Assembly: GCF_947487605.1 (NCBI RefSeq)
Contig: NZ_CANKXK010000003.1
Span: 248,001 to 312,000 of the forward strand
DNA from: an uncultured Algibacter sp.
GTDB taxonomy: Bacteria; Bacteroidota; Bacteroidia; Flavobacteriales; Flavobacteriaceae
DNA: 64,000 bases
Direction of reading: 5' to 3'
Positions 46,391-56,100 of this stretch are shown in pieces. Below the pieces are notes generated by a model. That model searched no databases. It saw only the letters and a program-made list of their open reading frames with translations, and was not told where the DNA came from. How positions within the stretch are numbered: position 1 is the stretch's first letter; each line of letters starts with the position of its first letter. Both the position numbers and the translations under genes were made by a program.

Positions 46391-46627
46391 ATGAAGTATC
46401 TCATCCTTTTTCTAACCATAGCAGCCATTACAAGTATCATCTTAGGCTTTAGTTTAAACGTCCATTATTCCCAAAAACTCATCGGTTTTGGTGTTGTTGC
46501 CATATTTTTTGTTGTATTTCCACTTTTTTCATACCAGCATTGGAAAGGAAAAGATATCAAAGATTATATGCTCACCAAAGAAAATTTAGATAAAATGCGC
46601 GAAAATCAAAAACGTAAAAAATATTAA
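46391..46627 (+). CDS. Small membrane protein downstream of the ClC gene
   Basis: A 78-residue protein: two TM helices (about 1-20 and 30-48) with a short polar turn NVHYSQKL, then a basic cytoplasmic tail HWKGKDIKDYMLTKENLDKMRENQKRKKY. Only 13 bases after the ClC stop, so cotranscribed. No known family recognised; an accessory role for the channel is a guess from context. Confidence 0.65.
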   Translation: MKYLILFLTIAAITSIILGFSLNVHYSQKLIGFGVVAIFFVVFPLFSYQHWKGKDIKDYMLTKENLDKMRENQKRKKY

Positions 46628-46709
46628 TATTTTACTACTCAATCTTTTTGCGAAAAGCAAAAAAGGATTTCAAACAAACCGTTAAATCCTAATGCAAAAG
46701 TTTACGTTT

Positions 46710-47159
46710 TCAATTCAAATTACGTTTCTCAACAAAAAACCGTTTCAATAAAGAAGAAGCCTCTTCTTCAAGAACCCCACCAGAAATTGTAGTTTTAGGG
46801 TGTAATTTCGTTTTCAAATTAATACAACCTCTTTCCTCATCTCTAGCGCCATATACAATTTTAGAAATCTGACTCCAATACAAAGCACCAGCACACATTT
46901 GGCACGGTTCCAAAGTTACATACAAGGTGCATTTTTGAAGATATTTCCCTCCTAAAAAATTAGCCGCAGCAGTTATGGCTTGCATTTCAGCATGAGCTGT
47001 AACATCTGTTAAGGTTTCGGTTAAATTATGGCCTCGAGCAATTATTCTGTTATTAATAACAACAACAGCCCCTACTGGTATTTCACCCTTTTCAAAAGCA
47101 GCTTCAGCTTCTTGGAGGGCTTTCTTCATAAAATAAGTATCATCAAAAGGTTCTATCAT
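46710..47159 (-). CDS. tadA: tRNA-adenosine deaminase-type zinc enzyme
   Basis: Cytidine-deaminase-fold enzyme of 149 residues. Zinc site: HAEMQAI (His, catalytic Glu) and PCQMCAGAL (two Cys). The preceding FEKGEIPVGAVVV and EEASSLLKRFF near the C-terminus match TadA, which makes inosine at position 34 of tRNA-Arg; a guanine deaminase paralogue cannot be fully excluded. It is divergent from dxs over only 39 bases. Confidence 0.88.
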   Translation of the reverse strand: MIEPFDDTYFMKKALQEAEAAFEKGEIPVGAVVVINNRIIARGHNLTETLTDVTAHAEMQAITAAANFLGGKYLQKCTLYVTLEPCQMCAGALYWSQISKIVYGARDEERGCINLKTKLHPKTTISGGVLEEEASSLLKRFFVEKRNLN

Positions 47160-47164
47160 GATAG

Positions 47165-47172
47165 CAAAAATA
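47165..47172 (-). promoter_or_regulatory. -7 element of tadA
   Basis: TATTTTTG on the minus strand, exact consensus, 5 bases before the ATG, hence almost leaderless. Confidence 0.5.
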
Positions 47173-47186
47173 CAAATTCATTCTTG

Positions 47187-47194
47187 TACTTTTG
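47187..47194 (+). promoter_or_regulatory. -7 element of dxs
   Basis: TACTTTTG, exact consensus, 4 bases before the GTG start. The box lies 14 bp from the opposite tadA -7 box, so the two promoters overlap. Confidence 0.5.
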
Positions 47195-47198
47195 TCTC

Positions 47199-48950
47199 GT
47201 GCAAAACAATCTACTACAACATATAAACTCACCAAAAGAGCTACGTCTTTTAAACCAAAAAGACTTACCTCAACTTGCAAAAGAATTACGTGAATTTATC
47301 ATCAATATTGTCGCCACCAAAGAAGGCCATTTAGGAGCCAGTTTAGGTGTTATAGAACTCACTATTGCGTTACATTATGTTTTCAATACGCCAATAGACC
47401 AATTAATTTGGGATGTTGGTCATCAAGCTTACGGACATAAAATACTAACTGGACGGAAAAATGATTTTCACACCAACAGACAATTAAATGGTATTAGCGG
47501 TTTTCCAAAACGAAGCGAGAGTGAGTTTGATGCTTTTGGTGTTGGACATTCTTCAACATCAATATCAGCAGCATTAGGAATGGCTATTGCATCAAAATTA
47601 AAAGGCGAAGACAAACAGCATATTGCCGTAATTGGGGATGCCTCCATTGCTAGCGGAATGGCTTTTGAAGGCTTAAACCATGCTGGTGTAACCGATGCAA
47701 ATTTACTTGTTATTTTAAATGACAATGCTATTGGCATAGACCCGAGTGTAGGGGCTTTAAAACAATACTTAACCAACGTTAAAAAGGGTACTCAAAAACG
47801 GAATAACATCATTGAAGCATTGAATTTTGATTATTCTGGCCCTATTGATGGACACAATGTTGATAAAGTAATTTCAGAATTAGAGCGTTTAAAAACTGTA
47901 AAAGGCCCAAAACTTTTACACATTATAACGACTAAAGGCAAAGGCTTAAAACAAGCTGAAGCTGACCAAGTAAAATACCACGCACCAGGAAAGTTTGATG
48001 CTAAAACAGGGGATTTAGCTGTAAAATCAAACAAGGTGCAACCTCCTAAATATCAAGATGTTTTTGGCTATACAATTGTTGAATTAGCAAAACAGAATAA
48101 AAATATTGTGGGTATTACACCTGCAATGCCAACGGGATGTTCCTTAAAATATATGATGGACGAAATTCCAGACCGTGCCTTTGATGTTGGGATTGCCGAA
48201 CAACACGCCGTTACATTAGCAGCTGGTATGGCAACTCAAGGTTTAATTCCGTTTTGTAACATCTACTCTACGTTTTTGCAACGCGCTTACGATCAGATTA
48301 TTCATGATGTAGCTTTACAAAACTTAGCTGTTATTTTTTGTTTGGATCGTGCTGGTTTGGTTGGAGAAGACGGCGCAACACACCACGGGGTTTTCGATTT
48401 GAGTTATTTACGTTGCATTCCAAACCTCATCATATTTTCACCTAGAAACGAAATAGATTTACGCAACATCATGTACACTGCACAATTAGGTTTAGAGCAG
48501 CCTATTGCTATTCGTTACCCAAGAGGGCGAGGTGTAACCATAGATTGGAAACAACCTTTTTCTAAAATTGAAATTGGAACAGGAGTTGAATTAAAAAAAG
48601 GAAATAACCTAGCGGTACTGAGTATTGGAAGCATTGCTAAAAATATTACACAAGCTATTTCGAACTTAAATATTTCTCATTACGATATGCGCTTTGTAAA
48701 ACCTTTAGATGAAATTTTATTGCACAAAATATTTAAAGAATATAACACCATCATAACCATTGAAGACAATTCAATAATGTGCGGGTTTGGTAGTGCTATT
48801 TTAGAATTTGCTTCGCAAAACAACTATCATGCTACAATTAAAACATTGGGTGTTCCAGATTCGTTTATAGAACATGGAAGTATTTCCGAATTGCAGAGCT
48901 CAATTGGATTAGACTCAGAAAGTCTTAATGCGTATTTAAAAAAATACTAA
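47199..48950 (+). CDS. dxs: 1-deoxy-D-xylulose-5-phosphate synthase
   Basis: First step of the MEP isoprenoid pathway: pyruvate plus glyceraldehyde 3-phosphate to DXP, with thiamine diphosphate. Start is GTG 47199 (VQNNLLQHINSP...), 583 residues; a longer frame to 47028 would run through tadA on the other strand and has no Dxs-like N-terminus. TPP motif GDASIASGMAFEGLNHAGV to LNDN, the transketolase-like central domain with DRAGLVGEDGATHHGVFD, and the C-terminal domain are present. The short leader leaves room for neither an RBS nor a regulatory RNA. It feeds the polyprenyl synthase at 31.4 kb. Confidence 0.95.
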   Translation: MQNNLLQHINSPKELRLLNQKDLPQLAKELREFIINIVATKEGHLGASLGVIELTIALHYVFNTPIDQLIWDVGHQAYGHKILTGRKNDFHTNRQLNGISGFPKRSESEFDAFGVGHSSTSISAALGMAIASKLKGEDKQHIAVIGDASIASGMAFEGLNHAGVTDANLLVILNDNAIGIDPSVGALKQYLTNVKKGTQKRNNIIEALNFDYSGPIDGHNVDKVISELERLKTVKGPKLLHIITTKGKGLKQAEADQVKYHAPGKFDAKTGDLAVKSNKVQPPKYQDVFGYTIVELAKQNKNIVGITPAMPTGCSLKYMMDEIPDRAFDVGIAEQHAVTLAAGMATQGLIPFCNIYSTFLQRAYDQIIHDVALQNLAVIFCLDRAGLVGEDGATHHGVFDLSYLRCIPNLIIFSPRNEIDLRNIMYTAQLGLEQPIAIRYPRGRGVTIDWKQPFSKIEIGTGVELKKGNNLAVLSIGSIAKNITQAISNLNISHYDMRFVKPLDEILLHKIFKEYNTIITIEDNSIMCGFGSAILEFASQNNYHATIKTLGVPDSFIEHGSISELQSSIGLDSESLNAYLKKY

Positions 48951-48955
48951 AACAA

Positions 48956-49084
48956 TTATTTCTTAGCAGAATAATACTCCTGCAATTCATCATCTGGTGA
49001 TGAACTTGAAACCTCATTAATTGCTAATAGGCAAGCACATGTTACAAAAAATACAACAAGTGCACCAAGTAGGTTCTTTTTCAT
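48956..49084 (-). CDS. Predicted 42-residue secreted or membrane peptide
   Basis: ATG 49084 to TAA 48956. MKKNLLGALVVFFVTCACLLAIN is a positive start followed by one hydrophobic segment with two Cys (possible lipobox VTCAC), then a short polar tail NEVSSSSPDDELQEYYSAKK. A -7-like TAAATTTG lies on the minus strand at 49164-49171, giving a leader of about 75 nt. It converges on dxs. No family recognised; the peptide could be a lipoprotein or a TM peptide. Confidence 0.4.
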   Translation of the reverse strand: MKKNLLGALVVFFVTCACLLAINEVSSSSPDDELQEYYSAKK

Positions 49085-49226
49085 TTTTAGTAGGTTACTA
49101 TTAATTTGGGATTAAATATAATATGATTGTCGACAAAAAACAATTATTTTTCGATGAACTGCGCAAATTTATTAAATGACTTATAAACAATTTTAAGCAC
49201 TAAATCGTCAAAACAATTGTTCATGT

Positions 49227-52200
49227 TTATTTGATAATAATTTTTTTGGTACTTTTTAAACCTTTTGAATTAACCTCAATAATATAAAGTCCACTTGAAA
49301 CATTAAGAGTAATATCTTGAACTCGATTATTCGAAAAATTAAGTATTGTATTATGAACCTTTCGCCCATTAATACTATAAACATTTAAAATTCCATCAGA
49401 AACTTGCTTACTTGCCTTAATCTTAAAACTACCATTAGATACCGTAGGATAAACTTTTATTAAATCTTCAATATTACTTTCTAATGTCGATAACGTGCTT
49501 GGATCTGCAGTAAACTGCCCAGTAAACATACCTCTTCCGTAAGTGGAAGCAAGAACCGTATTATCTGCAGTTCGTAAATCGAAACTAGTCACTTTTACGT
49601 CTTTCATACCATTCTGAGCTTGTACCCAATTTGGACTTGTCGTACTAAAATCTGCTGTTCCCCAAACACCTAATTCTGTACCCAAGATAACTTCATTATA
49701 ATTTAAAGGATTTGGCATTATAGCCTTAACAGGTAAATCTGGTAAATTACCTTCTTTATTCTCCCAATTTAAACCTCCATCAGGTGAGTAAAACACATTG
49801 GTTACTCCATAGTTATGAAATGACACGTAAATATCGTCTTCTGTTTCGCCTAATTCAATACATGAAATACTACCAAAAAAATCATCTCCTGTTATTTCTG
49901 TCCATCCTTGATTAGAATTACTCGTTGGATTTGTTAATTTAAATAGTTTACTATTATCTGTCCCAACAAATAATGTCCCTGAAAAATCGGAAGTTTTAAA
50001 TGCTGTAGGCTCTCCGTCCATAATTGCAACACTAATTTGTTGACTAGTAGCATTTGCCATTCCTAGTTTATACCTGTTAATCTGATAGGTTGCTGTATTT
50101 ATTAGTGTTCCATTAGAATAAAGGTAGTTCGTGTCACTATCCAAAGCTGAAGGATTGATAAAATTGCCTGAAGTTTGATCTGAATCTATATTATATTCAA
50201 GACTTCCATCTGCATAACTTCTTCTTGTATAAGTATTGTATACAAATGATGCAATTACAAAATCATCATCCTCATCTACAAAAACGTATGCTCCGTCTCC
50301 GCCATTATTAATATCATCAAAACTATTTAAGCCATTAGTAGCAGCTTCTTCATACAAAACACCATTATCTTGAGAGCCTCCTAAAATCTTTATATTATTT
50401 ACATCTTGCCCAATTCCTCCTTTATAAAATTGTACTGTATTATAATTTACATTTCTTGAATCAAGAACTGGAGGTGAAGATGAGAGCCCTGTAGCATAAT
50501 AAACACCACCATCGTTACCAACCACAGCTTTTGTTTTATCGGTTGGATGAAAAACAAATGCATGCTGGTCCGCATGAACCTCTGGAACTGTAAGTGCTGC
50601 TAAATTATTGTTATTAGACCATTTAGAAATCTGACTCCAATTAGCACCAGAATCACTACTTCTGAATAAATCGATTCCCCCAACATATAAAATAGCATCA
50701 TTGGTAGGATCGACTTCTAGCATTAAATCATAAAATGCTTGACCTCTTGTAAAATCATCAGCAGATATCCCTGTATCTGCATCATCAGGAAGCGTTAAAC
50801 TGGTTTCGTTAGTAAATCCATCTGTTGTTTTAGACATATATAAGAATGGTGCAATAAGTTGTCCCGTCCCCTCATCAACAATAGTGACCTCACCTAAAAC
50901 ATAAACTGTATTTGCATTGGCTGATGATACTGCAATTTGGGTTCGTTCACCATTTGTAATTGTCTTTTCTAAACTAAAACTTATACCATCACTTGAGGAC
51001 AATATCGCGCCTCCTCCTGTTCCATATAAATTCCCTTTGGTTGCTAGCCAAATGATATTATCTGATGCTATTTCTATGTCATTTGGTTCATAAAAAGCTC
51101 CTCCAGGAGGTGTTGGCAAACTTACTTGAGACCAACTAGTTCCACTATTGGTAGATTTATAAAGTCCGAAATCTTCTATTCCAAAAAAAGATAATGGATT
51201 AGCGTCTGCATAGAAATTTGCTCCAGCGGCTACATAGACTTCACTTGTAGCTCCTAAATCTCTTATTTTAATATCATTTATATGTTGAATACCAGGAGTT
51301 ACGTGATTTCCTAAAACTGGTGAAGACACAGGCTCTATGGTAACATTAGCTCCTGCACCTAATTGAGCAATAATTGCTTGTCCTTCATCTCGTGAAATCA
51401 TAACAGAAGGAATAATTATAGTTGCATCTTCTCCTCCTAAAGCTATAGGTGTTCCTGCATTATTATTTACAACTAAAACTGCTATCGCTCCTTCATCTTG
51501 AGCATTCTTTACTTTTATTGTAAAATTACAATCACCTCTTTCAACTACAGCAATTTTACCGCTCGCAGCGCCTCCATTAACCAATGGATTACAACCTCTT
51601 TCTGGCGCACCAGAACCATCATCTACAAGCACCAAATCTCCAGAAATCATAGTTAAAGCAGGCCCAAATGCAGCAGTTGTAACTTGATATTCTCCAGCAA
51701 TAGATAGTGGAGAATTTACTGTAAGTTTGGCACTAGATTCAAAAGTAGTTTCACCAGAAACTCCACCAAATACACGAGTCCAATTTGCGCCACCATCTGT
51801 AGACCTCCAAACACCATTTCCTTGAACATCTCCACCTACATAAGACTCTCCAGTACCTAGATAAAACGTATTCAAGGCATTTGGATCGTAAGTAATACAA
51901 GTTATAGATAAGTTTTGTGGAATATTAACTTCTGCCCAATCTGAACTTGCATTGGTAATATCATTATTTACCCATAAGCCACCACTTACGCCTCCTGCAA
52001 ATACTCTATTATTAGTATTGTCATTAGGATCGAACATAATAGCTCTCGTTCTTCCGCCAACATTATTTGGGCCTCTTTCATACCAATCGTTATCCTTTTC
52101 ACCAGGAACTTTACTAAATACCTTATTATTTCTTAATTGTTCTTGAAGTTTTAACAGCTTTTCATATTCTGGTTTTCCAGTCAAAGGATTCATTGTTAAT

Positions 52201-52424
52201 TCCCATTCTCTTTCTAAATATTTATTTGGAGGAATCCCTTTTTGTTTACGATCTTCTTTTGTTAATTTAAGTGTTTCCGAAAATGGACTATTACTTAAAA
52301 AGTATTCATGTTGTTTTCTTAAATCTGTTATTTTATCACTTTCAGATTGCAAAGTGAAAATCTCGAAACACCCAAATCCAATCGCCACCAAAAGGATTAA
52401 GTAAACTAGTACTTTTTTCTTCAT
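49227..52424 (-). CDS. Large secreted BNR/WD-like repeat protein with PA domain and T9SS sorting domain
   Basis: A 1065-residue exported protein. Start ATG 52424 (MKKKVLVYLILL); the longer frame reads into the preceding gene. N-terminal TM/signal helix, a linker, then beta-propeller repeats with Asp-box-like ends (STDGGANWTRVF, SSDSGANWSQI, SPDGGLNWEN). A protease-associated (PA) domain is inserted at about 235-365 (LVLVDDGSGAP, GKIAVVERGDCNF, GAIAVLVVNNN). The last 80 residues are a T9SS sorting domain (VYPTVSNGSFKI to KKIIIK), so it is secreted and probably anchored at the surface. No catalytic motif seen. It is the third gene of an operon and a paralogue of the first. Confidence 0.8.
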   Translation of the reverse strand: MKKKVLVYLILLVAIGFGCFEIFTLQSESDKITDLRKQHEYFLSNSPFSETLKLTKEDRKQKGIPPNKYLEREWELTMNPLTGKPEYEKLLKLQEQLRNNKVFSKVPGEKDNDWYERGPNNVGGRTRAIMFDPNDNTNNRVFAGGVSGGLWVNNDITNASSDWAEVNIPQNLSITCITYDPNALNTFYLGTGESYVGGDVQGNGVWRSTDGGANWTRVFGGVSGETTFESSAKLTVNSPLSIAGEYQVTTAAFGPALTMISGDLVLVDDGSGAPERGCNPLVNGGAASGKIAVVERGDCNFTIKVKNAQDEGAIAVLVVNNNAGTPIALGGEDATIIIPSVMISRDEGQAIIAQLGAGANVTIEPVSSPVLGNHVTPGIQHINDIKIRDLGATSEVYVAAGANFYADANPLSFFGIEDFGLYKSTNSGTSWSQVSLPTPPGGAFYEPNDIEIASDNIIWLATKGNLYGTGGGAILSSSDGISFSLEKTITNGERTQIAVSSANANTVYVLGEVTIVDEGTGQLIAPFLYMSKTTDGFTNETSLTLPDDADTGISADDFTRGQAFYDLMLEVDPTNDAILYVGGIDLFRSSDSGANWSQISKWSNNNNLAALTVPEVHADQHAFVFHPTDKTKAVVGNDGGVYYATGLSSSPPVLDSRNVNYNTVQFYKGGIGQDVNNIKILGGSQDNGVLYEEAATNGLNSFDDINNGGDGAYVFVDEDDDFVIASFVYNTYTRRSYADGSLEYNIDSDQTSGNFINPSALDSDTNYLYSNGTLINTATYQINRYKLGMANATSQQISVAIMDGEPTAFKTSDFSGTLFVGTDNSKLFKLTNPTSNSNQGWTEITGDDFFGSISCIELGETEDDIYVSFHNYGVTNVFYSPDGGLNWENKEGNLPDLPVKAIMPNPLNYNEVILGTELGVWGTADFSTTSPNWVQAQNGMKDVKVTSFDLRTADNTVLASTYGRGMFTGQFTADPSTLSTLESNIEDLIKVYPTVSNGSFKIKASKQVSDGILNVYSINGRKVHNTILNFSNNRVQDITLNVSSGLYIIEVNSKGLKSTKKIIIK

Positions 52425-52446
52425 AAAAATGTAATTAAAACAATTA

Positions 52447-53151
52447 CTAATTAACGTTAAAACTCCATATTTGACCAATGCTTTTTGCACCAGCATCATC
52501 TGAAGTATTGACTTTCCAATAATAGGTTTTTCCAGCTTCAACTATTACGTCTGTGATTTCCGCAGATAGTTCACTAGATACTAATGCCGGATCTGTAGAC
52601 TCACCAAAAAACAATTCGTATGTTAATGTATCGCTTTCGTTTGTATCGGCTCCTTTCCAGTTCAAAGTTACAGTACCAGCATCTATATTGCTATCACCCT
52701 GCGGACTAACCAACTCTGCTGTAAAAGGTGCGTAATTAGACACGCCTTCACCAGAAGTGTAAAATGCTAAAATTGGACTTGGATCTCCCTCATTCCCTTT
52801 ACTATCTACCGAAATTATTCTCCAATAATATGCTATCGCTTTTTCTAACGATATATTTAATAAAGTACCAGAAACTGTCCTATTCTCAATAGGATTTGTT
52901 AAATCTCTACTTTTAGAAATTGTTATTTTATAACGTACTTGATCATTATCTGGGTCTGTTGCCTGAGTCCAATTAAAAGCAATAGTATTGTCTATACATA
53001 ATAAATTTTCAGATGGGTAAATTAAGCTAACTGCAGATGGCTTTGTGTTTGTTGGTGGTGTAATTTCACCAGGACTATCTTCGCCACCACCGCAAGAAAA
53101 AACAATTATACTTAGTGCTATGATTATAAATATTTGGTTTTTAATTCTCAT
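52447..53151 (-). CDS. Fibronectin-type-repeat lipoprotein
   Basis: A 234-residue lipoprotein: signal with lipobox IVFSC (Cys about 20) followed by GGGED, a linker rich in Pro/Thr, and two fibronectin III-like domains (about 38-125 and 135-234), each ending with the AYYWRI or TYYWKV strand pattern. Start is ATG 53151 rather than GTG 53160. It lies 10 bases after the giant gene upstream and 22 bases before the next, so all three are one operon. It may anchor or fold the two giant surface proteins; that is inferred. Confidence 0.75.
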   Translation of the reverse strand: MRIKNQIFIIIALSIIVFSCGGGEDSPGEITPPTNTKPSAVSLIYPSENLLCIDNTIAFNWTQATDPDNDQVRYKITISKSRDLTNPIENRTVSGTLLNISLEKAIAYYWRIISVDSKGNEGDPSPILAFYTSGEGVSNYAPFTAELVSPQGDSNIDAGTVTLNWKGADTNESDTLTYELFFGESTDPALVSSELSAEITDVIVEAGKTYYWKVNTSDDAGAKSIGQIWSFNVN

Positions 53152-53161
53152 GGTAATCACG

Positions 53162-56100
53162 TTATTTCTTGATTATCTTAAACGTTTTCGGGTTGCTGAT
53201 GTTAATCTTAACAAAATAAACACCTCTTTTAAATGCTTGAAAAGGAATCTCAATGAAATCAGATTTTCCTTTATTTATTAGTTGATTAAATAGAAGTTTC
53301 CCTCCAAGACTAAAAACTTGCACCTCAACTTGCTCTTGAGTATCGTTTGGAAAAGTCACTTTTAAGTGGTCAAAAACAGGATTAGGGCTCACTGTAATTC
53401 TGCTAAAATCAATCTTAGAAATAGCTTTTTTGGCAGTTCCTTCGCAGGCTTTAGAAGTCGAAATTTCCAAAATTCCAGAACCTGATGCTTCAACTTCAAA
53501 AGAGAATTGACTTGTGGTTACAATTTGTTCTCCATTAAATGTTACCTTAAATGGAGGCGTTCCACTATTAATAGTTACCGATGTGAAATCTCCATTATTG
53601 ACATCGTTATTATTAAAACTAGTTTGGAAAACTACATCTAAAACTTCAGCAGCACCAATATTAATTTCAAAACATTGCTCGAACATTTTATCATCTACAG
53701 AAACACATACTGTATAAGGCCCAATGGCTATGTTTTCAAATGTATGACTGCCGTTTGTAAATCCTTGACTTAAATTTAATCCAGCACCAACTACTGTTGC
53801 CGTGTACGCTAAATAAGACTCTTTTGTAGTAATAATTATTTTACCGTTATCTAACCCTTCACAAGCTTCTGAAACTATTTCTACAGAAATATTATCAGGA
53901 TTTTGAAAGCTGGTATCGCAAACATCGCCTGTTCCATTACCATTGGTGTCTTCTTGATTAGAATTAGCAGTATTTGGACAATTATCTCCTATATCAATAA
54001 CACCATCATTATCAAAATCTTGACACACATCTCCTATACCATTCCCATCAGTATCTACTTGGTCTATATTTGAATTCTCTGGACAATTATCATTTATATC
54101 TAATATAGTATCATTATCCAAGTCTTGACAAACATCTCCAATACCATTAGCATCCAAATCTGCTTGGTCTGCATTTGCAACCTGTGGACAATTGTCAACA
54201 TCATTTAAAACACCATCGCCATCTATATCGCCATCAGGAACAATTGAAAAGCTTCCTGAAAAAATACCTCTACCATAAGTAGCTACATAGACTGCATTAT
54301 CATCTCTTAAATCCATGTCTGTTATAATAACATCTTTCATCCCATTATTTGCTTGATTCCAGGTTGGACTTGCATCGGAAAAATTAGTTGTAAACCATAC
54401 ACCAAGATCGGTTCCTATAATTACTTCTTCGTAATTTAATGGGTTTTGTAAAATGGCTCTAACAGGTATATCTGGCAAATCACCATCTTTAGGTTCCCAA
54501 GTAGCACCACCATCGTTAGTAAACCAAATATTATTTACACCGTAATTATACATGGTTAAAAATATTTCATCCTCATTACGCCCCAATTCAACATCGGAAA
54601 TACTACCAACAAAATTTACTCCAGATATAACAGTCCAATCAGGAGATTCTGTATTAGCTTTATCAACCCTTAATAAATCGCCAAACCTGGTTCCAACGTA
54701 TAACTTAGTTGATAACGAAGTATAGGGAGACACCGCAAATGCTGTTGGTGTTGAACTAAGCAATGGGTCGGTTAAATCCTCTTTATTGAGTGTGCTTTCC
54801 GATTTTATTCCTGAATATTTCTTAATTATGAAATTCTCGTCTGCTGAATAATTTGAATATAAGATATCTAAATTTGAATCTAAAGCTTGAGGTGTAATAA
54901 AAGACCCATTTTCTTCTTCTTCGTCATTGATTATTACAAATTCCTCTGTCAAAAAATCAAACAAAAAGATTAAATTATTATAAAAAACATTACCCACAAA
55001 ATAGGCATCTTCTCCATCTTGGTCGAAAAAACTGTAACCACCATCTCCACCTACTACTTGAATGGATTCGTCTGTTCCATTAACATTAGCTTGTTGTAAG
55101 ATTTGTGTTCCGTTATCTTGTGTTCCTCCCATAAAAAAGTCAGAACCAAAAACACTAAAAGGTCCAACACCCATACTATAAAACTGTGTGGTAACAAATC
55201 CTGAATTACGCGAGTTTATTGAATTTCCTGCATTATTTGAAAAATATACTCCTCCGTCGTTCACAAATAACATTTTATTATTATCGTCTTTACCATATGC
55301 TATTCCATGTTGGTCTGCATGGACTAATGGAACATTTAAATCTTGTATTGGGTTGCCATCCTGTCCCTCAATCCATTTAGAGATTTGATCCCAACTAGTT
55401 CCACCATTAATAGATTTAAATAAATCTATACCTCCAACATATACAACGTTATCATCAACTGGATCTACAGATAAAAGTAAGTTGTAATAAGCTTGGTTTC
55501 TAGTAAAGTCGTTTGCAGGTATCCCTGCATCGGCATCATTTGGCAAAGCTAGAGTAGTAACGGTTGTAAAAGCATCGTTGGTATGAAAAATTTTAACAGG
55601 ATCTGTATCGGATGATAATTCGGCTAAAACATATAATACAGACGGACTTGTATTTGACACTTCAATTTGTGTGCGTTGCCCACTTGGTACTTTATGTCTT
55701 AAAATAAAGCTAAGACCATCTGTTGATGAAAGGATTTCGCCGCCTCCATTTCTAAAAAGGTCATTAGTTGTAGAAACCCAAATGGTATTGTCTACACTTA
55801 TCTCAATATCGTTTGGTTGTAACTGATAGTCGTTTTCATTAGAAACAGGTAATAAATCTATTTTAGACCAATTTGAACCAGCATCAGATGATTTATATAG
55901 TCCAAAATCCTCAGGACCCAAAAGTGTACTTGGTATTGCATTTGCATAAAAAGTAGATCCAGCTGCTACATACACTTCACTATTACCATTTCCTATATCT
56001 CTTACTTTTATATCGTTTATATGTTGAACTCCTGGTTTAGCTGTATAACCAGAATAATTTACATAGCCATTTATAGATACGTTTACTCCGTTACTTAATT

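Noticed and set aside
46641-46670. Terminator between the 78-residue membrane gene and tadA
   Set aside because: TTTTTGC/GCAAAAA can pair but the stem is AT-rich with a bulge and no clear T-run; too weak to list.
47028-47198. Dxs extended by 57 residues upstream
   Set aside because: The extension lies over tadA on the opposite strand and does not resemble a Dxs N-terminus; GTG 47199 sits just behind a -7 box.
52425-52541. Longer N-terminus of the 1065-residue giant protein
   Set aside because: It reads over the end of the lipoprotein gene; MKKKVLVYLILL at 52424 is a proper export signal.
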